In this document: positions 30,662 through 39,286 of the stretch, piece by piece
How the letters are laid out: every line of letters begins with the position of its first letter
How positions within the stretch are numbered: the stretch's first letter is position 1
Origin: an uncultured Lachnospiraceae bacterium
GTDB lineage: Bacteria; Bacillota; Clostridia; Lachnospirales; Lachnospiraceae
Length of the DNA stretch: 56,993 nt
Reading direction: 5' to 3'
Assembly: GCA_947648875.1 (NCBI GenBank)
Contig: CANSPM010000022.1
Span: 1 to 56,993, forward strand
Position numbers and translations under genes: made by a program
Notes under the pieces: model-generated
Seen by the model: only the letters and a program-made list of their open reading frames with translations
The model's database searches: none
Told to the model about the DNA's origin: nothing

Positions 30662-33043
30662 ATGGATCAGAAGTACGATTTTCACAAAACAGAAAAAGAA
30701 CTGGAACAGATATGGGCCCGACAGGGCATTTACCGCTACCGCCACGGGAAGCGGGGACCTGTCTTCTCCATTGACACCCCGCCCCCGACAGTCAGCGGGA
30801 AGCTGCATATCGGTCATGTCTTTTCCTACACCCAGGCGGAAATGATCGCCCGTTTTAAACGGATGCAAGGGTACGATGTGTTCTACCCCTTTGGCTTCGA
30901 CGACGACGGACTGCCCACGGAGCGCCTGGTGGAGCGGGATGAGAAAATACGGGCGCATATGTTGCCCCGAAGTATCTTTCAGGAAAAATGTATGGCTACC
31001 GCAGCGCGCTACGAAGAAGAATTTCGCGGCCTGTGGCAGCGGCTGGGATTCAGCGTGGACTGGAGCCTGCAATACCAGACCATCTCGGACTGCTCCCGGA
31101 AGGTATCCCAGAGATCCTTTATCGAGTTGGCCAGGAGCCATAAGGCCTACATGAAGGAATCCCCCGTGCTGTGGTGTACAGAGTGCCGCACCTCCATCGC
31201 CCAGGCGGAACTGGAGACAAGGGAATGCGAGACTGCTTTCAACTATCTGTCCTTCGAAACGCCCCAGGGCAGTCTCCCCATAGCCACCACCAGGCCGGAA
31301 TTGCTGGCGGGCTGTGTGTGCGTTTTTGTCCACCCCGAAGATGCCAGATATCAGAACCATATCGGGCAGCAGGCCCGGGTTCCCCTGTATGATTTCCATA
31401 TTCCTGTGCTCGCGGAGGAGACGGTGGACAGGAACAAAGGCACCGGCGCGGTCATGTGCGCCACCTTTGGAGACTCCGCCGACATGGAGTGGTGTCAGAA
31501 ACATCGTCTGCCCTACCGGAAAATCATTATGCCGGACGGCAAAATACAGGAGGATGTGGCTTTTATTGGGGGCATGAAGGTCCGGGAAGCCAGAGTTCAC
31601 ATCATCGGCCTTTTACAGGAAAAAGGTCTTCTGGAAAGACAGGAGTTCCTCTGCCATATGGTGGCCATCCACGAGCGATGTGGGAAGGATGTGGAGTTTA
31701 TTCCCTCCAGACAATGGTATATCGACGTATTGTCCGAAAAGGAACGACTGCTGAAAGCCGCCGATGAAATCCACTGGCATCCGGAACATATGAAAAACCG
31801 CTACCGGATCTGGGTGGAAAACCTGAAATGGGACTGGTGCATCTCCCGGCAACGGTATTTCGGAGTTCCCTTTCCGGTCTGGTACTGCCGGGACTGCCAG
31901 CAGCCCGTCTTCGCGGAGGAATCCCAGCTGCCTGTTAATCCTCTGGAGAGCCGGCCCCTGAAACCCTGTAGCTGCGGATGCGACAGCTTTGTGCCGGAGG
32001 AGGCGGTTTTAGACACCTGGGCCACCTCTTCCGTGACCCCGCTGATCAACCGGGAACTCTCAGGCATCCAGGACAGCGCCGACTCTCCGAAACTCCTCCC
32101 CATGAGCATGCGGTCCCAGGCCCATGAAATCATCCGCACCTGGGCGTTTTACACCATCGTAAAGAGCCTGTACCACACGGGACAGATTCCCTGGCGGGAC
32201 ATTATGATCACCGGCTATGTTTTGGCCAAGCCCGGCGAAAAAATCAGCAAGTCCAAAAATAACGCCGACAGTTCTCCCATGGCCCTGATCGAAACCCATT
32301 CCGCAGACGCCGTCCGCTACTGGGCGGCAGGCAGCAAGTTGGGAACGGACACTTTTTTCAGCGCCGAAGAACTGAAAATATCCAAACGGTTTCTCCAAAA
32401 GTTGTACAATGCCGCCAAATTTGCCGTTTTGCAGTTGGAAGATTTCACAAAACCAGCGCAGCAAAACCCGTCCGTTCTGCTGCCGGTGGACAGATGGATT
32501 TTGCAGCGGGTAAGCGAAACGACCATAAAAGCCACTCAACTGCTGGAGGACTATGAAATTGGCCAGGCCCGGCATGAGATTGACAGCCTGTTCTGGCGGG
32601 ATTTCTGCGACTACTATATCGAGATTGTGAAAGAGAGGCTGTACCAGCCGGAAAAACATGGGAAAACGCAGCGATATTCCGGTCAGGTTGCGGTGTACTA
32701 CGGTCTGCTGGGAATATTAAAGCTGTATGCTATCTATACGCCTTATATGACGGAATATATTTATCAGAATTTTTACAGAAGATTCGAAGAGGAAATTTCT
32801 CTGCACCAAACCCTTTGGACCGCCGGGCAGACGCAGGAAGACTGTCTTGCGTTCGGCGCGCATCTGGAAGATGTCATTGCCAAGGTGCGCAAGGATAAAT
32901 CCGAAAAGCAGATGTCCATGAAAGACACCGTTCCGGAACTGATCATCTCCTGCCCCAAATATCTCAGGAAATTCTATGAGGAGTCCCTGGGAGACATTAT
33001 CGCCTGTACCGGAGCCGAACGGGTTGTACTCTCGGATCAGTAA
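30662..33043 (+). CDS. valS: Valine-tRNA ligase, short archaeal-like type
   Basis: A class I aminoacyl-tRNA synthetase that charges tRNA-Val. It is 793 residues, shorter than the common 870-950-residue bacterial ValS, and lacks the C-terminal coiled-coil arm. HIGH is at residues 49-52 (SGKLHIGH), and KISKS at 527-531 replaces KMSKS. The editing domain is seen in ATTRPELLAGCV and KGTGAVM. The DTPPPTVSG start and FDDDGLPTERLVE are typical of the archaeal-like ValS form also found in some Clostridia and Actinobacteria. The valine T-box upstream agrees with this specificity. AAGGAGG lies 7 nt before the ATG. Confidence 0.95.
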   Translation: MDQKYDFHKTEKELEQIWARQGIYRYRHGKRGPVFSIDTPPPTVSGKLHIGHVFSYTQAEMIARFKRMQGYDVFYPFGFDDDGLPTERLVERDEKIRAHMLPRSIFQEKCMATAARYEEEFRGLWQRLGFSVDWSLQYQTISDCSRKVSQRSFIELARSHKAYMKESPVLWCTECRTSIAQAELETRECETAFNYLSFETPQGSLPIATTRPELLAGCVCVFVHPEDARYQNHIGQQARVPLYDFHIPVLAEETVDRNKGTGAVMCATFGDSADMEWCQKHRLPYRKIIMPDGKIQEDVAFIGGMKVREARVHIIGLLQEKGLLERQEFLCHMVAIHERCGKDVEFIPSRQWYIDVLSEKERLLKAADEIHWHPEHMKNRYRIWVENLKWDWCISRQRYFGVPFPVWYCRDCQQPVFAEESQLPVNPLESRPLKPCSCGCDSFVPEEAVLDTWATSSVTPLINRELSGIQDSADSPKLLPMSMRSQAHEIIRTWAFYTIVKSLYHTGQIPWRDIMITGYVLAKPGEKISKSKNNADSSPMALIETHSADAVRYWAAGSKLGTDTFFSAEELKISKRFLQKLYNAAKFAVLQLEDFTKPAQQNPSVLLPVDRWILQRVSETTIKATQLLEDYEIGQARHEIDSLFWRDFCDYYIEIVKERLYQPEKHGKTQRYSGQVAVYYGLLGILKLYAIYTPYMTEYIYQNFYRRFEEEISLHQTLWTAGQTQEDCLAFGAHLEDVIAKVRKDKSEKQMSMKDTVPELIISCPKYLRKFYEESLGDIIACTGAERVVLSDQ

Positions 33044-33071
33044 GCCCATCTGCGCTTCCCTGTTAAAGCCT

Positions 33072-33122
33072 GTCTGACGCGCCGGACGCTTCCTGCCTCC
33101 GACGCGTCAGATGTAGGAAGCG
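33072..33122. other. Interleaved inverted repeats after valS
   Basis: Two stems overlap in pseudoknot order: 33073-33081 with 33103-33111 (9 bp, TCTGACGCG arms), and 33087-33094 with 33115-33122 (8 bp, CGCTTCCT arms). The 5' arm of the second lies in the loop of the first. There is no U-run. It sits between valS and the next promoter. Confidence 0.55.
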
Positions 33123-33125
33123 CTG

Positions 33126-33154
33126 TTGACTTGGCATTCATACTCCTATATAAT
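33126..33154 (+). promoter_or_regulatory. Promoter of the DUF2716 gene
   Basis: TTGACT (33126-33131), a 17-nt spacer and TATAAT (33149-33154), about 45 nt before the ATG at 33201. Confidence 0.75.
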
Positions 33155-33200
33155 AAATATTACTGTTTTACACATCCTATTTTATCTGCGAGGCCACGCG

Positions 33201-33704
33201 ATGGAAGTCATACTGGACAAAAAATTGTACGACCGGTTGTGGGACCGGCTGTTGAATACATATCAGTTCAGTCCCCGGTACGGTACGAATCCGTTCTCTT
33301 TTCCACACCCTTATCACTTATACCGCCTGCCTGAAGCCCCCTGGACTCAGGAGCAGGAGACACAGGTAAATTGCCTATTGGAAACAATTGTTCCGGCGGA
33401 CGGATTTCTGTATGCGCTGGACTGGAATCATGACTGTTTCATTTATAACCCCCGGGAACGGCTCCCCCTGTATTATCACTACCATGATGACGCAAGAGAC
33501 TGTAATGTCTATTTCCCCAGCTATTATCCAAATGGGGATTTCTATTTTTTTATCGCCGGGGATTGGTCCTTCGGAATGCTGGGACATCCGTGGCGAAAGG
33601 AACTCTACCTGTGGGGAGACAAACTGACTACGGATTTCAAAAGGCTGGCCCCCTACCTGGATTTGCAGGAAATAACCGTCCAGGACAGTTCCCTTCTTCC
33701 ATAA
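33201..33704 (+). CDS. DUF2716-like protein
   Basis: A 167-residue soluble protein without signal or membrane segment. The C-terminal half, with YYPNGDFYFFIAGDW and GMLGHPWRKELYLWGDKL, resembles DUF2716 proteins of Firmicutes, whose function is unknown. ALDWNHDCFIYNPR in the middle also fits. The start MEVILDKK at 33201 has only a weak ribosome site, but upstream residues look like translated promoter. The stop codon lies inside the left copy of the direct repeat flanking the 142-bp element. Confidence 0.7.
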   Translation: MEVILDKKLYDRLWDRLLNTYQFSPRYGTNPFSFPHPYHLYRLPEAPWTQEQETQVNCLLETIVPADGFLYALDWNHDCFIYNPRERLPLYYHYHDDARDCNVYFPSYYPNGDFYFFIAGDWSFGMLGHPWRKELYLWGDKLTTDFKRLAPYLDLQEITVQDSSLLP

Positions 33705-33862
33705 ATGACTTAGGCAATTGCAAAACTTGCTTTCTGGAAACAGAGGATGGGCAATCTATACAAAATAAGGGCGACTTGCCACCGCATTGGAGCCCGTTTT
33801 TGTATAGATTGACCAGCCTCGTCATTTGCGGACAGGGTTTCGCAATCACCTAATAAATGACT
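33701..33862. mobile_element. MITE-like element with target duplication
   Basis: A 142-bp segment (33711-33852) starts TAGGCAATTGCAAAAC and ends with the inverted copy, in which 13 of 16 bases match. Inside is a second inverted pair with the perfect 14-bp core CAATCTATACAAAA. The 10-bp direct repeat ATAAATGACT flanks it on both sides (33701-33710 and 33853-33862), like a target-site duplication. No transposase is encoded. It could alternatively be a fixed RNA hairpin. Confidence 0.55.
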
Positions 33863-34002
33863 GCCCTGGGGAACAGATGTCTTTCGTTGCTCCGTAAACA
33901 GACGGGTCTGCGGCAGACGCAGCTGTTTTGTCCAGATGATTTCCACGCATTATATTCATTATATTCCATTTAGTATCTTTATCAAAATGTTAATTTGATC
34001 AG

Positions 34003-34031
34003 TTGACAATCGCATTAAAATGTATTATACT
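34003..34031 (+). promoter_or_regulatory. Promoter of the second cysteine-peptide module
   Basis: TTGACA (34003-34008), a 17-nt spacer and TATACT (34026-34031). The transcript would have a leader of about 340 nt before the gene at 34378. The leader contains GAGCG/CGCTC near 34120-34134 and other short stems. I see no separate gene in 33863-34377. Confidence 0.75.
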
Positions 34032-34377
34032 GATTTTCATAGAGTGGATGAGACATTGTCTGTATTCTCAGAAACTGTCACGAAATAATTTACCCAAGAT
34101 CCGCATTATTTCTGTTCAAGAGCGCAAAACGCTCATGTATCTGGCAGAATTCACACACCATCGGTCTATGTAACTGATTTCGAGGAATTCTCTCATAGGA
34201 AAAATACGGAAAATGGATGGCTATTTTGAGACATTTTCTCATATGGGGGCTTTACCGCGATCTTGCCTGACTACAGACTCATCCCGTTTCACAGGAAGAG
34301 GGTGGTTCCATTGGAGAATTGAGAGCGCTATGCCATTCAACATACGTCTATTCATCAATATTAAAGGAGAACTGAAA

Positions 34378-34677
34378 ATGAAAATAAAGAAAATCGCAAT
34401 GACAATAACCATGTGTATGGTGATGGGCTTGCAGCTTGTCATCCCGGCCTGCGCCGTAGAGGCACGGTATGGGGTTTGCCCCAGGTGCGGCGGAAATGTA
34501 AGCGTTTATAACACCACGGAAACGAGCTGTCGTACGTATGCTTGTACAGCACATATCAATTGCACTGTTCATGAGACCACTACTACCACCTATCGGGTCC
34601 GGAACTGTTCCGGCTGCTCTGATTCCAGCAAAGATCCACTTAAAAGCGACACCGTCTTCAATCACCTTATGGATTAA
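34378..34677 (+). CDS. Small secreted cysteine-rich protein
   Basis: A 99-residue protein with a clear signal peptide (cleavage probably after residue 23-26, near PACAVEA). The mature part of about 73 residues has eight Cys, including CPRCGG and a final CSGCS, and may bind a metal or form disulfides. It shares the C-T-V-x4-T-x-T-Y-x4-C-x2-C pattern with the frameshifted protein at 11512. AAAGGAGA lies 7 nt before the ATG. It is followed after 5 nt by a decayed lipoprotein gene. Function unknown. Confidence 0.75.
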   Translation: MKIKKIAMTITMCMVMGLQLVIPACAVEARYGVCPRCGGNVSVYNTTETSCRTYACTAHINCTVHETTTTTYRVRNCSGCSDSSKDPLKSDTVFNHLMD

Positions 34678-34682
34678 AAACA

Positions 34683-35642
34683 ATGAGGGATAACATAATA
34701 GCGTTTTCAGTAATCACGTCCGCTCTTGTATCTCTCACTGCCTGCGGCTTCCGGGACCACCCGGAAGCCCTTTCTGAGGAGATGGAAAGTCATCCTGTGG
34801 CGGTAGCGGAAATATACGAACTGGAACTGCCTGTAACCATGGACCGATTGGACTGCCATGCCCTCAGTGACACCTGACTGTACCTCACCAGCAGTCATTA
34901 TGACACTGAACAGAAAGTTACGGGATGCCGTATCCTCCAAATCGATATCTATAAGGAATATAATCCTGATCTACGCATCTGGGCGGTCGGCACAGACTCT
35001 CTGGCCCTGATTCCCGGTCAAGGCGGGGAGTGTTATCTGTTTGGATAATTCAGGGAACGGGATGCCTATTTTTTGAATATCTATGACGTAGAGGGGACTC
35101 TACAGCGCCATAAAGAATATGCGGGCACAGAATTTGAGAACAAAGGAGAACAGTTGACAGGCGGAGTCGTAACGTCGGACGGATGTCTGTATCTATATGC
35201 CTACGGCACTTCCGACTGTATCTACGCCTTTGACCCGGAAGGTAACCTGACTGCCGCATTCCACTCTCAACGGGAAAGTCTGGAGGGAATTGCCATCAGC
35301 AAAGAAAACCGCGTATATGCTTATTGCTGTCGCCAGAGTGACAATTCAGGACAGCCTGGACTATCCCGGCAAGCAGGTGATTACTTTGGGAACGGTATAT
35401 GATTTCAACATCAATACCCACGTGAAGGAGCTGATCCGGCTTTACAATCGCCAGAGCACAGACTACAGGGTGGAACTGGTTACATACGATGATCCGACCA
35501 GCCGCGCCATAGATGAACTGGAGCTGCGGCTGATGTGCGGGGAGGGCCCGGATCTGATGGAACTGACCGGGATGTACTCAGCATAGAGGAGACCGTTGGG
35601 AAGATCCAAAGTCGGGTAAGCCTGTACCTGAACGAATTGTAA
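34683..35642 (+). pseudogene. Decayed paralogue of the propeller/solute-binding lipoprotein
   Basis: The frame starts with a lipoprotein signal (SLTAC, Cys21) and is then broken by stops at 34875 and 35046 and by a frameshift at about 35330. Propeller-like segments are still readable (DGCLYLYAYGTSDCIYAFDPEG), as is the start of a solute-binding domain (NTHVKELIRLYNRQSTDYRV, then CGEGPDLMELTGM). After this, most of the C-terminal half is missing. A second frameshift leads straight to the family's last residues, KIQSRVSLYLNEL, ending at 35642. These match the end of the intact protein at 11881 (QNRVQLYLNEHR). It is clearly non-functional. Confidence 0.85.
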
Positions 35643-35678
35643 AACTGTTTAAGATCCTCTTAAGTTTTCTTGGGGAGT

Positions 35679-35711
35679 GATTTCCAGCTGCGTTTTGCGC
35701 ATCTGGAAATC
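35679..35711. other. Long hairpin after the pseudogene
   Basis: GATTTCCAG and CTGGAAATC (35679-35687 with 35703-35711) pair perfectly; TGCG/CGCA extends the stem inside. There is no clear U-run on either side. It is probably the 3' end of the old module. Confidence 0.5.
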
Positions 35712-35754
35712 CTCCCGGGTCCTTCCGTTCCGAGACTGTTTTCCGTTGAAACAC

Positions 35755-35791
35755 AAAAAGCCGCAATGAGATCTTTGTGCACCTCATTGCG
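35755..35791 (-). terminator. Terminator of the mraY-like/greA/HAD-CPBP operon
   Basis: CGCAATGAG and CTCATTGCG (35762-35770 with 35783-35791) form a perfect 9-bp stem. On the minus strand GGC and TTTTT follow. It is 70 nt after the stop of the HAD-CPBP gene. Confidence 0.8.
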
Positions 35792-35860
35792 ACTTACTTG
35801 ACGTATACCATACATCTTTTTCCGCGAATGGTAATATAAACCTTTTATATAATTGTCAGA

Positions 35861-37387
35861 CTATTCCACAACGGGACCTTTCAGCTTTCTTTTGTCAAAA
35901 TTCAGCAGCTTAATTCCCACTATTGTCACCACGGCGCACACAACAGCGGTGGCCCAGCTGTGGATATATGTGTTCGAAACGTTTGTATTGCTCAGTATAT
36001 AAGCCAGGCAGTTGGCCAGCATGTGTACCAGGGCAGGCCATAGAAAACTGCCGAAATATTCATACAGATACGCCAGCAGCAGCCCCATAATAAATCCGTA
36101 TACGCCCTGAACCGGGTTCATGTGATACAGACCAAACAACAGGGCGGATATCAGCATAGCCATAGAAAGCCTGTAGTTTCTTTTTAACTCATTGTACACA
36201 ATGCCGCGAAAAACCAGTTCTTCCGCCAGAGGGGATATGACGCCGTAGCAGAGCAGTCCCACCGCCAGGGCGGCAGACAGCTGCCTCTCCGCCACAGCCT
36301 GATAAGCTGCGGAGTTGTCGATAATGCCCGTCAGGTCAAACAGCAGATTCAGCCCCAGCACGGCGCAGCAGCTCACCAGCAGAGCAATGAGATAGTTTCT
36401 GGGGCGTTCCCTTCGCAGATGACTTAACGCCAAACGCTTTCTGGCCTCCCGCAGCACGGGACGCGCCGTGGGAAGCAGGGCAAGTCCGGCCACCCCAAAG
36501 GACAGGGCGCTCATAATGGCCCCCAGATTGCCCGTATATCCCAGTTCCCCCGTTTCCGCCTCCCGGTAATAGAGCCACTGCCAAAGTCCCGGGGACACCG
36601 CAGGTTCAGCCTTCACCGCCAGCCACATAGCCCCGTAAGAGGCCGCCTGCCGGATCATCAGAAACAGCAGAAAAGGGAACAACAGAGGCCCAATGTTTCC
36701 CATAAAGCCCTTTGGGCGCACCTCGCACAGCTCCCGCAACAAAAAGTCCTGTAGCTCCTCCACGCTCTCCACGATGTAGTCCGCATGGGCCTGCCGCAGT
36801 TCCTCCATGCCGCCATAACCGTAGGCCACACCCACGCTCTCCACATTCATAGCCCGGGCGCCCTCCACGTCAAAGCGCCGGTCCCCGATCATATATACTT
36901 CGTTATGGAGAATGGGCTTAGGGCCAAAAAGCTGCCGCAACGCCTCCGCCACCACCTGATCCTTGTCCGTGCGGGTGCCGTCCAGTTCGCTGCCCACCAC
37001 CACCTTGAAATACGGACGGATACCGAAGTGTTCCAGAATTTTCTCCACAAACACTGTGGGCTTGCTGGAAGCCACCGCCAGACGAAAGCCCTTGTCACTG
37101 AGCAGTTTCAGCATCGAGGCCATGCCCGGATAAATCTCATTCTCATAGAGTCCCTTATCCCGAAAACGCTCCCGATATTTCTCCACAGCCTCCAGCGCCC
37201 GCTTCTCATCCATCCCGTAAAACTCCATAAAACTTTCTTTCAAGGGCGGGCCTATAAAGGGCTCCAGCTTATCCAGGTCCGGCTCTTCGATGCCAAAGCT
37301 ATGTAGAGCATATTGCACGCAGGTGGTAATTCCCAGCTTGGGATCTGTCAGCGTGCCGTCCAAATCAAACAGAAAATACTTTTTCAT
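35861..37387 (-). CDS. HAD-family hydrolase fused to a CPBP membrane protease
   Basis: A 508-residue two-domain protein. Residues 1-215 are a HAD phosphatase of the phosphoglycolate-phosphatase type, with all motifs: FDLDGT (Asp8, Asp10), VASSKP, the lysine region TDKDQ and MIGDRRFD. Residues from about 230 form a CPBP (CAAX/bacteriocin-processing type) intramembrane metalloprotease with about eight spans. Its EELVFRG (Glu389, Glu390), FGLYHMN and ALVHMLAN carry the expected Glu and His residues. CPBP proteins act in prenyl-protein processing, bacteriocin self-immunity or signalling; the substrate is unknown. It starts 3 nt after the greA stop, so it is translationally linked with greA. Confidence 0.88.
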   Translation of the reverse strand: MKKYFLFDLDGTLTDPKLGITTCVQYALHSFGIEEPDLDKLEPFIGPPLKESFMEFYGMDEKRALEAVEKYRERFRDKGLYENEIYPGMASMLKLLSDKGFRLAVASSKPTVFVEKILEHFGIRPYFKVVVGSELDGTRTDKDQVVAEALRQLFGPKPILHNEVYMIGDRRFDVEGARAMNVESVGVAYGYGGMEELRQAHADYIVESVEELQDFLLRELCEVRPKGFMGNIGPLLFPFLLFLMIRQAASYGAMWLAVKAEPAVSPGLWQWLYYREAETGELGYTGNLGAIMSALSFGVAGLALLPTARPVLREARKRLALSHLRRERPRNYLIALLVSCCAVLGLNLLFDLTGIIDNSAAYQAVAERQLSAALAVGLLCYGVISPLAEELVFRGIVYNELKRNYRLSMAMLISALLFGLYHMNPVQGVYGFIMGLLLAYLYEYFGSFLWPALVHMLANCLAYILSNTNVSNTYIHSWATAVVCAVVTIVGIKLLNFDKRKLKGPVVE

Positions 37388-37390
37388 CTT

Positions 37391-37894
37391 TTAAAAACTC
37401 CTCAGTTCCACACTGTCATCGTCCTCTGTATTTTCGATCTCCTTGATCCTGACCTCATAGCCGATGGAATCATTTACCTGCACATGCACCACCTCTCCCA
37501 CCTTGTGTCCCAGCAGTGCCCGGCCCAGAGGAGACTCGTTGCTGATCAGTCCCTCCAGGGAATTACCCCGGACCGTGGTGACGATCCGGTATTTCTCCAC
37601 ACTGCCGTCGTCCAGCATCTCCACCGTCACCGTATTGTTCATGCCCACCTCGTCCTCCGCCGAGGCATCAGAGATCACCTGGGCCGTGCGGATCATACGC
37701 TCCAGATACCGAATCCGGCTCTCGTTCTGGTTCTTGGCTTTCTTGGCCGCATAGTACTCAAAATTCTCGCTGAGATCCCCGTGGGCCCTGGCCTCCTTCA
37801 CATCCTCCAGAAGCCTTGGCCGCTCCACCAGCCTCCGCTGCTCGATCTCTTCCTCCATCTTCCGTATATCGCTCTCTGTCAATTTATCGTACAT
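37391..37894 (-). CDS. greA: Transcription elongation factor GreA/GreB family
   Basis: A 167-residue Gre factor that rescues backtracked RNA polymerase by stimulating RNA cleavage. The N-terminal coiled coil carries the catalytic acidic tip (ARAHGDLSENFEYYAAK, Asp and Glu). The C-terminal domain has NESPLGRALLGHKVGE. It lies 61 nt after the mraY-like gene and 3 nt before the HAD-CPBP gene. A slightly extended C-terminus is Asp/Glu-rich. Confidence 0.93.
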   Translation of the reverse strand: MYDKLTESDIRKMEEEIEQRRLVERPRLLEDVKEARAHGDLSENFEYYAAKKAKNQNESRIRYLERMIRTAQVISDASAEDEVGMNNTVTVEMLDDGSVEKYRIVTTVRGNSLEGLISNESPLGRALLGHKVGEVVHVQVNDSIGYEVRIKEIENTEDDDSVELRSF

Positions 37895-37955
37895 ATTCTT
37901 CCTTCTTTCTTGTCGGAGATTTCGTCTCTACACTTAAAGGCCCTCGCCCTTCCTC

Positions 37956-38918
37956 CTACTTCACCGCGTAAATTACCGCCACGGCCAGAATAATCTGCAT
38001 AATGGCAAAGCGGAAAACCGTCTGCGTATTGGACCAGTTCCACACTTTTCTCACATGATCGTGCAGCGGCGTTCTCACATGGGTGAGAATATGAATCTTA
38101 AGAAAACGCAGCAGCGATACCTTCAATAGTCCCAGCCCCCCGTCCAGAATCAGTACCAGCGCCACCGGGATATACAGAAACGGGCATCCTGTCTTGAGGA
38201 CTGCGATACTGATAAACAGTCCCATGGCTCTGGAACCGGCATCTCCCATCAGCAGTCGGCTGGGGGTGGCATTGTACCAGAGATATCCCAGAATACACAC
38301 TGAAAAGAGCAGGATCATAAAGGAAAACTCTCCCGCCAGCGCTTTGATCTGATCGATGAAATAAATGGTCATCAGCGTAATGATCGTCAGCGTACCGGAC
38401 AGTCCGTCCACACCGTCGGAACAGTTGGTCACATTCACAGAAGTCCACACAAGTACCACCGTCAGCAGGGCAAAAACCACCGGGTGCATAGTAAACTTTA
38501 CACCAAACATGGCCAGTTCCACCACACTTGAATTATAGTGCAGAAAAGTGATCGCCACCAAAGCAGCCACGCAGAGATCCAGAAATCCCTTTTTATACTC
38601 CCCCCAGGGACTTTTGGCGGCATCGTCCAGAAACCCCGTCATCATACTCACAATCACCAGCACCAGATAAATGCCGTTCTCCATGGAAAAAGGAATCACC
38701 AGCACCGCCGCCACCACAAAGGCCAGCACAAAGATAATCCCCGCTCCTCTGGGCTTACCCGCCGAGAGTTTGCCGTCATGGGCAAAATCCCTCCCCACAT
38801 CCTTGGGCAGGAAAGTTCCCAGCCTGGATATGGCGATAATAGTCGCCAGAAACGCAAATAAAATCCCCATAAATGCGACAAGGGAGGCATAGCCCTCCGG
38901 TATCAGCGTATGTATCAT
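37956..38918 (-). CDS. MraY-like phospho-MurNAc-pentapeptide transferase family protein
   Basis: A 320-residue membrane protein with about ten spans in the MraY/WecA phospho-sugar transferase superfamily. These enzymes move a phospho-amino sugar from UDP to undecaprenyl phosphate. The catalytic acidic motifs are all visible: TGFLDDAAK, NVTNCSDGVDGLSG and LLMGDAGSRAMG. The cytoplasmic His motif reads TPLHDHVRK instead of the TPIHHHFE of classical MraY, and the protein is not in a mur cluster. It may be the true MraY of this lineage or a second transferase for another lipid-linked glycan. The start MIHTLIPEG is at the ORF 5' end, with GGGAAAAGGA upstream. Confidence 0.85.
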   Translation of the reverse strand: MIHTLIPEGYASLVAFMGILFAFLATIIAISRLGTFLPKDVGRDFAHDGKLSAGKPRGAGIIFVLAFVVAAVLVIPFSMENGIYLVLVIVSMMTGFLDDAAKSPWGEYKKGFLDLCVAALVAITFLHYNSSVVELAMFGVKFTMHPVVFALLTVVLVWTSVNVTNCSDGVDGLSGTLTIITLMTIYFIDQIKALAGEFSFMILLFSVCILGYLWYNATPSRLLMGDAGSRAMGLFISIAVLKTGCPFLYIPVALVLILDGGLGLLKVSLLRFLKIHILTHVRTPLHDHVRKVWNWSNTQTVFRFAIMQIILAVAVIYAVK

Positions 38919-39066
38919 AATCCTTTCCCCTTTTCCTCATTCTCTCTTATTTTCTGTCTATTATTATGCGGGAGACAAACGCGTCTTCCTGTAATCGAAC
39001 ATAGCGCCTTATATCGGAAACAAAGACCATGCTTCCGACACGAGATATTACGCCCGGGCACATTAT

Positions 39067-39122
39067 AGTATAGCCTATTTTCTCTTATAATAAAAGAGCC
39101 AACTTGAAAAAGCGGCTCTCTT
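39067..39122 (-). terminator. Terminator followed directly by a candidate promoter
   Basis: On the minus strand AGAGCC and GGCTCT (39114-39119 with 39095-39100) form a stem followed by TTTTATTATA, ending the GH2/GGDEF-remnant unit. A candidate promoter for the mraY-like gene (TTTTAT, 17 nt, TATACT at 39067-39072) starts in that same T-tract. The rest of 38919-39286 shows no gene. Confidence 0.5.
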
Positions 39123-39286
39123 ACATCGCCATTTTCCCGCCTTTTTCACCAGAAAACCCCGCGCCGCCGGATCGTTGTCCCCATCCTGTACGGCGCCTCT
39201 GACCGACTGTACAGCGGGCGTGAAGAGACCTGCGAATCTGTCAGGGAAATGTCGCCATAAAGTCCCGGACCGGCGCGGCTACCGAT

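Noticed and set aside
30251..31600. 449-codon minus-strand frame opposite valS and its leader
   Set aside because: It runs across the T-box leader and valS; valS has all its motifs and the T-box, so the reverse frame is a shadow.
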